This document shows, in pieces, positions 7,334-9,576 of a stretch of DNA of 9,576 bases; positions within the stretch are counted from its first letter, which is position 1; the number at the start of each line of letters is the position of its first letter. The stretch spans positions 1 to 9,576 of the forward strand of contig JAEWBE010000096.1 of NCBI GenBank assembly GCA_023391275.1. The letters run 5' to 3'. The DNA is from Bacillota bacterium (GTDB taxonomy: Bacteria; Bacillota; Clostridia; Oscillospirales; Acutalibacteraceae). The notes below the pieces were generated by a model that made no database searches, had not been told where the DNA came from, and worked only from the letters and a program-made list of their open reading frames with translations. The translations under genes and the position numbers were made by a program.

Positions 7334-7984
7334 ATGGACAGAAATCAGACGATCAGTGAGAATATTGGGCTTGTCCACGCCTGTGCCAGGCGTTTCAAAG
7401 GCCGGGGAATGGAGTATGACGACCTGTTTCAGGCAGGCTGCCTCGGTCTGGTTAAAGCGGTTGACCACTTTGACCATGAACGTGGGGTACAGTTTTCCAC
7501 TTATGCCGTGCCGGTGATTTTAGGTGAAATCAGGCGGCTTTTCCGCGACGGCGGCGCGATTAAAGTGGGGCGCGGGCTAAAGGAACTTTCCATGCGCGCT
7601 TCACGCGAGGCATCTGCTTTTGCTGAGCGGGAAGGAAGGATGCCCACTGTCGGCGAGCTGGCCGAATTGCTTCAGGTGGAGCCGGAAGAAGCCGCACAGG
7701 CACTTGGGGCTTCACAGCTTCCGCTTTCCCTGACCGCTTCTCAGGAGGACGGCGGCGGGCAGATCGATGTGAGCGTGGACCCCGCGGATGATAAAATCGC
7801 GGAAATGCTTTCTTTAAAGCAGGTGGTCACCGAACTGGAACCGAAGGACCGGAGCATCATTGTTTTTCGCTATTTTAAAAGCCGTACGCAAACCCAGACT
7901 GCCGAGGCACTCGGCATGACCCAGGTACAGGTTTCCCGGCGTGAAAAGGTGATTCTGAATCAGTTGCGTGCAAAATTATCATAG
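7334..7984 (+). CDS. sigF: RNA polymerase sigma-F factor (short form)
   Basis: A sporulation sigma factor of the sigma-70 family, the first forespore-specific one, controlled by SpoIIAB. Region 2 is clear (DDLFQAGCLGLVKAVDHFD, then FSTYAVPVILGEIRRLFRDGG, residues 29-74). Region 3 is about 75-125. Region 4 carries the helix-turn-helix TQTAEALGMTQVQVSRREK (186-204). It is 216 residues against about 255 for B. subtilis SigF: the N-terminal ~31 residues (region 1.2) are missing. The start cannot be extended, because an in-frame TGA (7325-7327) lies just upstream. There is no strong ribosome site: AAAGGA at 7311-7316 is 17 bases away and the spoIIAB stop is 2 bases before, so translational coupling is likely. 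The order spoIIAA-spoIIAB-sigF supports the identity strongly. Confidence 0.95.
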   Translation: MDRNQTISENIGLVHACARRFKGRGMEYDDLFQAGCLGLVKAVDHFDHERGVQFSTYAVPVILGEIRRLFRDGGAIKVGRGLKELSMRASREASAFAEREGRMPTVGELAELLQVEPEEAAQALGASQLPLSLTASQEDGGGQIDVSVDPADDKIAEMLSLKQVVTELEPKDRSIIVFRYFKSRTQTQTAEALGMTQVQVSRREKVILNQLRAKLS

Positions 7985-7992
7985 GCTTTTAT

Positions 7993-8127
7993 GGACTTAT
8001 CCGGAAAGAACTTGTCCTGCGATAATTTACAGCAGGGCAGTACGGGGAGGAATGATCTTTCTATTCCAATTGTCTGAGGTATTCTTGTAGAGGATACCTG
8101 ACATCGGCGTGAATTCGGGATAAGCCC
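7993..8127 (+). ncRNA. Candidate structured RNA element downstream of sigF
   Basis: No gene lies in the 217 bases between sigF and metA, but most of it folds. A closing helix pairs CTTATCCGGAA (7996-8006) with TTCGGGATAAG (8114-8124) with one G-G mismatch, and GG 7993-7994 can pair with 8126-8127. Inside are three hairpins: TGTCCTGC/GCAGGGCA (8013-8020 with 8032-8039), GGAATG/TATTCC (8049-8054 with 8062-8067), and AGGTATTCT/AGGATACCT (8077-8085 with 8091-8099). The G-U pairs in these stems hold only on the + strand. It is followed by a terminator. I do not recognise the family. It may be a 3' processed RNA of the spoIIA transcript, a regulatory leader remnant, or an independent sRNA; no convincing promoter is seen. 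Confidence 0.45.
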
Positions 8128-8146
8128 CGGGCCTATTGTTATATAG

Positions 8147-8183
8147 AAGAATCTCTCCGCCGGTGCAGACGGAGAGATTCTTT
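8147..8183. terminator. Hairpin terminator between sigF and metA
   Basis: A perfect 13-bp stem, AAGAATCTCTCCG (8147-8159) and CGGAGAGATTCTT (8170-8182), with a 10-base loop and a short T run (TTCTTT). It ends the spoIIA transcript and may also serve metA from the opposite side, where the following bases read TTCTTCTATATAAC on the minus strand. Confidence 0.8.
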
Positions 8184-8201
8184 GCTTACTAAATTAAAAT
8201 A

Positions 8202-9125
8202 TCAGTTATCCGTTAAATCCTTCAAATCATAAGGCGTCTGCTGATATACATAATAATTCAGCCAGTTGCTGAACAGCAGACTTGCGTGGCTGCGCCACAC
8301 AAAGGGAGGTTCCAACGTCACATCATCGTTTGGAAAATAATTCTGCGGAATAAACGGATGAAGTCCTTTTTTTACATCTCTGAAATATTCTTTAGATAAA
8401 GTATCACGGTTATACTCCAAATGCCCGGTAACAAAGAATTGCCTGCCGTTTTTGTTTGCAACAAGGTGCACACCGGCGGCGTTGGAGGCGGAGAGAATTA
8501 CCAATTCACTGTGCTTTTCAATCTCTTCACGCCGAACTTCCGTATAACGGGAATGCGGCGAGTAGAAATTATCGTCAAAACCTCTGACCAGCGGATGGCG
8601 CTTGTCAAGCACATGGTGGAGAAAAATTCCGGAAAGCTTATGCTCCAGCGGATATTTTGGTACGCCGAAGTGATAATAAAGCCCCGCCTGTGCGCCCCAG
8701 CAGATGTGCAGGGTGGAGTATACATTTTTACGGCTCCAGGCCATAATATCGCAGAGCTCATTCCAATAGTCCACTTCTTCAAAGGGAAGCTTCTCGACCG
8801 GTGCGCCGGTAATAATCATTCCGTCAAATTTTTCACTTTTTAATTCATCAAATGTTTTATAGAATGTATTCAGGTGGGATGATGAGGTATTCTTTGAAAT
8901 ATGTGTTGCCATCTGCATCAGTTCCACATCAACTTGAAGCGGTGTGTTGCTTAAAAGCCGCAAAAGCTGTGTTTCGGTTTCGATTTTTGTGGGCATCAGA
9001 TTCAGTATTACTATTTTCAGCGGGCGAATATCCTGTGTCATAGCGCGCTGTTGCGTCATAACAAATATATTTTCGGATTCCAGCACTTCAATTGCAGGAA
9101 GACTTTCTTGAATTCTAATCGGCAT
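8202..9125 (-). CDS. metA: Homoserine O-acetyltransferase (MetA family)
   Basis: Catalyses acylation of homoserine, the committed step of methionine synthesis, in the cytoplasm. The start is ATG 9125, giving 307 residues (E. coli MetA has 309) beginning MPIRIQESLP; GGAGGAAG (9138-9131) lies just upstream, and an earlier in-frame ATG at 9173 is rejected because it would precede the promoter -10 box. Catalytic residues match the family numbering exactly: Cys142 in HICWGAQ, His235 and Glu237 in GHLEYNR, Lys47 in PTK, Arg249 in YFRD. Residue 111 is Glu (GAPVEKLP), the residue linked to acetyl-CoA use; succinyl-CoA enzymes such as E. coli have Gly. It is monocistronic with its own promoter, without a SAM riboswitch in the short leader, and divergent from the rrn promoters. 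Confidence 0.95.
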   Translation of the reverse strand: MPIRIQESLPAIEVLESENIFVMTQQRAMTQDIRPLKIVILNLMPTKIETETQLLRLLSNTPLQVDVELMQMATHISKNTSSSHLNTFYKTFDELKSEKFDGMIITGAPVEKLPFEEVDYWNELCDIMAWSRKNVYSTLHICWGAQAGLYYHFGVPKYPLEHKLSGIFLHHVLDKRHPLVRGFDDNFYSPHSRYTEVRREEIEKHSELVILSASNAAGVHLVANKNGRQFFVTGHLEYNRDTLSKEYFRDVKKGLHPFIPQNYFPNDDVTLEPPFVWRSHASLLFSNWLNYYVYQQTPYDLKDLTDN

Positions 9126-9159
9126 AATAACTTCCTCCCAGGTCGAGAATAATACATTT

Positions 9160-9188
9160 ATTATAGCAAACATCTATAAAGACTGCAA
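9160..9188 (-). promoter_or_regulatory. Sigma-A promoter of metA
   Basis: On the minus strand a perfect TATAAT (9165-9160), preceded by TGC (extended -10), is 17 bases from TTGCAG (9188-9183). Transcription would begin near 9153, leaving about 28 bases of leader, too short for a SAM or T-box riboswitch. Confidence 0.8.
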
Positions 9189-9223
9189 TATACGGTTTTT
9201 TTAACAAAAATACAGGAAAAGCG

Positions 9224-9252
9224 TTGACAATAGGTTTGTGAAGTGTTATTAT
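9224..9252 (+). promoter_or_regulatory. rrn tandem promoter P1
   Basis: TTGACA (9224-9229), 17-base spacer, TATTAT (9247-9252), preceded by the A-rich ACAGGAAAAGCG. First of four similar promoters in a row. Confidence 0.85.
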
Positions 9253-9285
9253 AGCTAAGCCGTCGAAAAACGGGGAGAAAAATGC

Positions 9286-9314
9286 TTGACAGTATGGCAG
9301 CAATATGCTAACAT
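9286..9314 (+). promoter_or_regulatory. rrn tandem promoter P2
   Basis: TTGACA (9286-9291), 17-base spacer, TAACAT (9309-9314) with TGC just before the -10. A GAGAAAAATGC tract precedes the -35. Confidence 0.8.
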
Positions 9315-9353
9315 ATAAAGCATTCTTGTCTTAAGTGCAGAGCGAAAAATTTC

Positions 9354-9382
9354 TTGACAAATCGGAAACGATATGATAAGAT
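9354..9382 (+). promoter_or_regulatory. rrn tandem promoter P3
   Basis: TTGACA (9354-9359), 17-base spacer, TAAGAT (9377-9382), preceded by GCGAAAAATTTC. Confidence 0.8.
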
Positions 9383-9417
9383 GATAAACGCTTCGCAATT
9401 TGCAAGAGAAAAAACAC

Positions 9418-9446
9418 TTGACAGGTTAAACGAAACGTGGTACTAT
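9418..9446 (+). promoter_or_regulatory. rrn tandem promoter P4
   Basis: TTGACA (9418-9423), 17-base spacer, TACTAT (9441-9446, 5 of 6), preceded by GAGAAAAAACAC. Closest of the four to the expected 16S gene. Confidence 0.82.
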
Positions 9447-9452
9447 TCCAAG

Positions 9453-9576
9453 TGTTCTCCTGTAAAAAATGACGGAGACAGGACCTTGAAAATTAAACAA
9501 CGAAAAGAATTAAGGAACCCGTAATTTATTTGAGAGTTTAAATGTACTTTCGGACAAGAGTTGGTTGGCACTCTAA
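9453..9576 (+). other. Pre-16S leader of a ribosomal RNA operon (5' part)
   Basis: This stretch has no reading frame of note. CCTTGAAAATTAAACAACG (9484-9502) resembles the boxA-containing CTTTGAAAACTAAACAA sequence of Firmicutes rrn leaders, and the upstream array of four strong promoters fits an rRNA operon. A weak 6-bp hairpin (TCCTGT 9458-9463 with ACAGGA 9478-9483) precedes it. TTTGAGAGTTT (9529-9539) copies the start of mature 16S but is not followed by GATCCTGGCTCAG, so the 16S gene itself must start beyond the window. The rrn assignment is an inference. Confidence 0.7.

Noticed and set aside
7964..7992. TTGCGT-N17-TTTTAT as a promoter for the structured RNA
   Set aside because: Both boxes are poor and the resulting start would fall at or after the 5' arm of the closing helix.
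9126..9173. Upstream start of metA at 9173
   Set aside because: It would lie upstream of the mapped-by-sequence -10 box (9160-9165), while ATG 9125 has an ideal ribosome site and the canonical MPIRI start.
9529..9576. Start of the 16S rRNA gene at 9529
   Set aside because: The match stops after 11 bases and the conserved GATCCTGGCTCAG does not follow.

Overview
The window looks like a chromosomal segment of a spore-forming, low-to-mid GC Clostridia member, most likely of the Oscillospiraceae/Ruminococcaceae type. This rests on a complete spoIIAA-spoIIAB-sigF sporulation cluster, strong GGAGG ribosome binding sites, TTGACA-N17-TATAAT type promoters, GTG and TTG starts, and a clostridial-style ValRS, FolC and MetA. 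The genus is an inference from gene content, not something I could test. No insertion sequence, prophage, CRISPR array or tRNA gene is visible, and base composition is even across the genes.

Layout. 1-386 (+): 3' end of a NodB-type polysaccharide deacetylase. 399-426: a hairpin terminator shared with the convergent gene. 409-1515 (-): a DUF3810-type membrane protein with a HELSH zinc-protease-like motif. 1516-1713: a divergent promoter region. 1714-2205 (+): a LURP-one-related (Tubby C-like) protein. 2324-4948 (+): valS from its own promoter, followed after a strong intercistronic hairpin by folC (5009-6298) and a good terminator (6338-6369). 6551-7984 (+): the spoIIA operon (anti-anti-sigma SpoIIAA, anti-sigma SpoIIAB, sigma-F) behind a sigma-H-like promoter. 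7985-8201: a compact, highly structured intergenic region ending in a terminator. 8202-9125 (-): metA, whose residue 111 predicts homoserine O-acetyltransferase activity. 9190-9576 (+): no gene, but four tandem near-consensus promoters and a leader typical of a ribosomal RNA operon, whose 16S gene should begin just beyond the window.

How the genes work together. ValRS and FolC are housekeeping functions (valine charging of tRNA; folate polyglutamylation). SpoIIAA, SpoIIAB and sigma-F form the partner-switching module that activates forespore transcription: SpoIIAB holds sigma-F and phosphorylates SpoIIAA, and dephosphorylated SpoIIAA releases sigma-F. MetA feeds O-acetylhomoserine to methionine synthesis.

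The most interesting points are: the multi-hairpin RNA-like element after sigF, whose G-U pairs favour the + strand as the transcribed one; the fourfold repeated promoter module of the rrn operon; an 11-base copy of the 16S 5' end inside the rrn leader; a sigma-F that lacks the usual N-terminal region; and a 12-bp hairpin plus an overlapping 23-codon reading frame between valS and folC.
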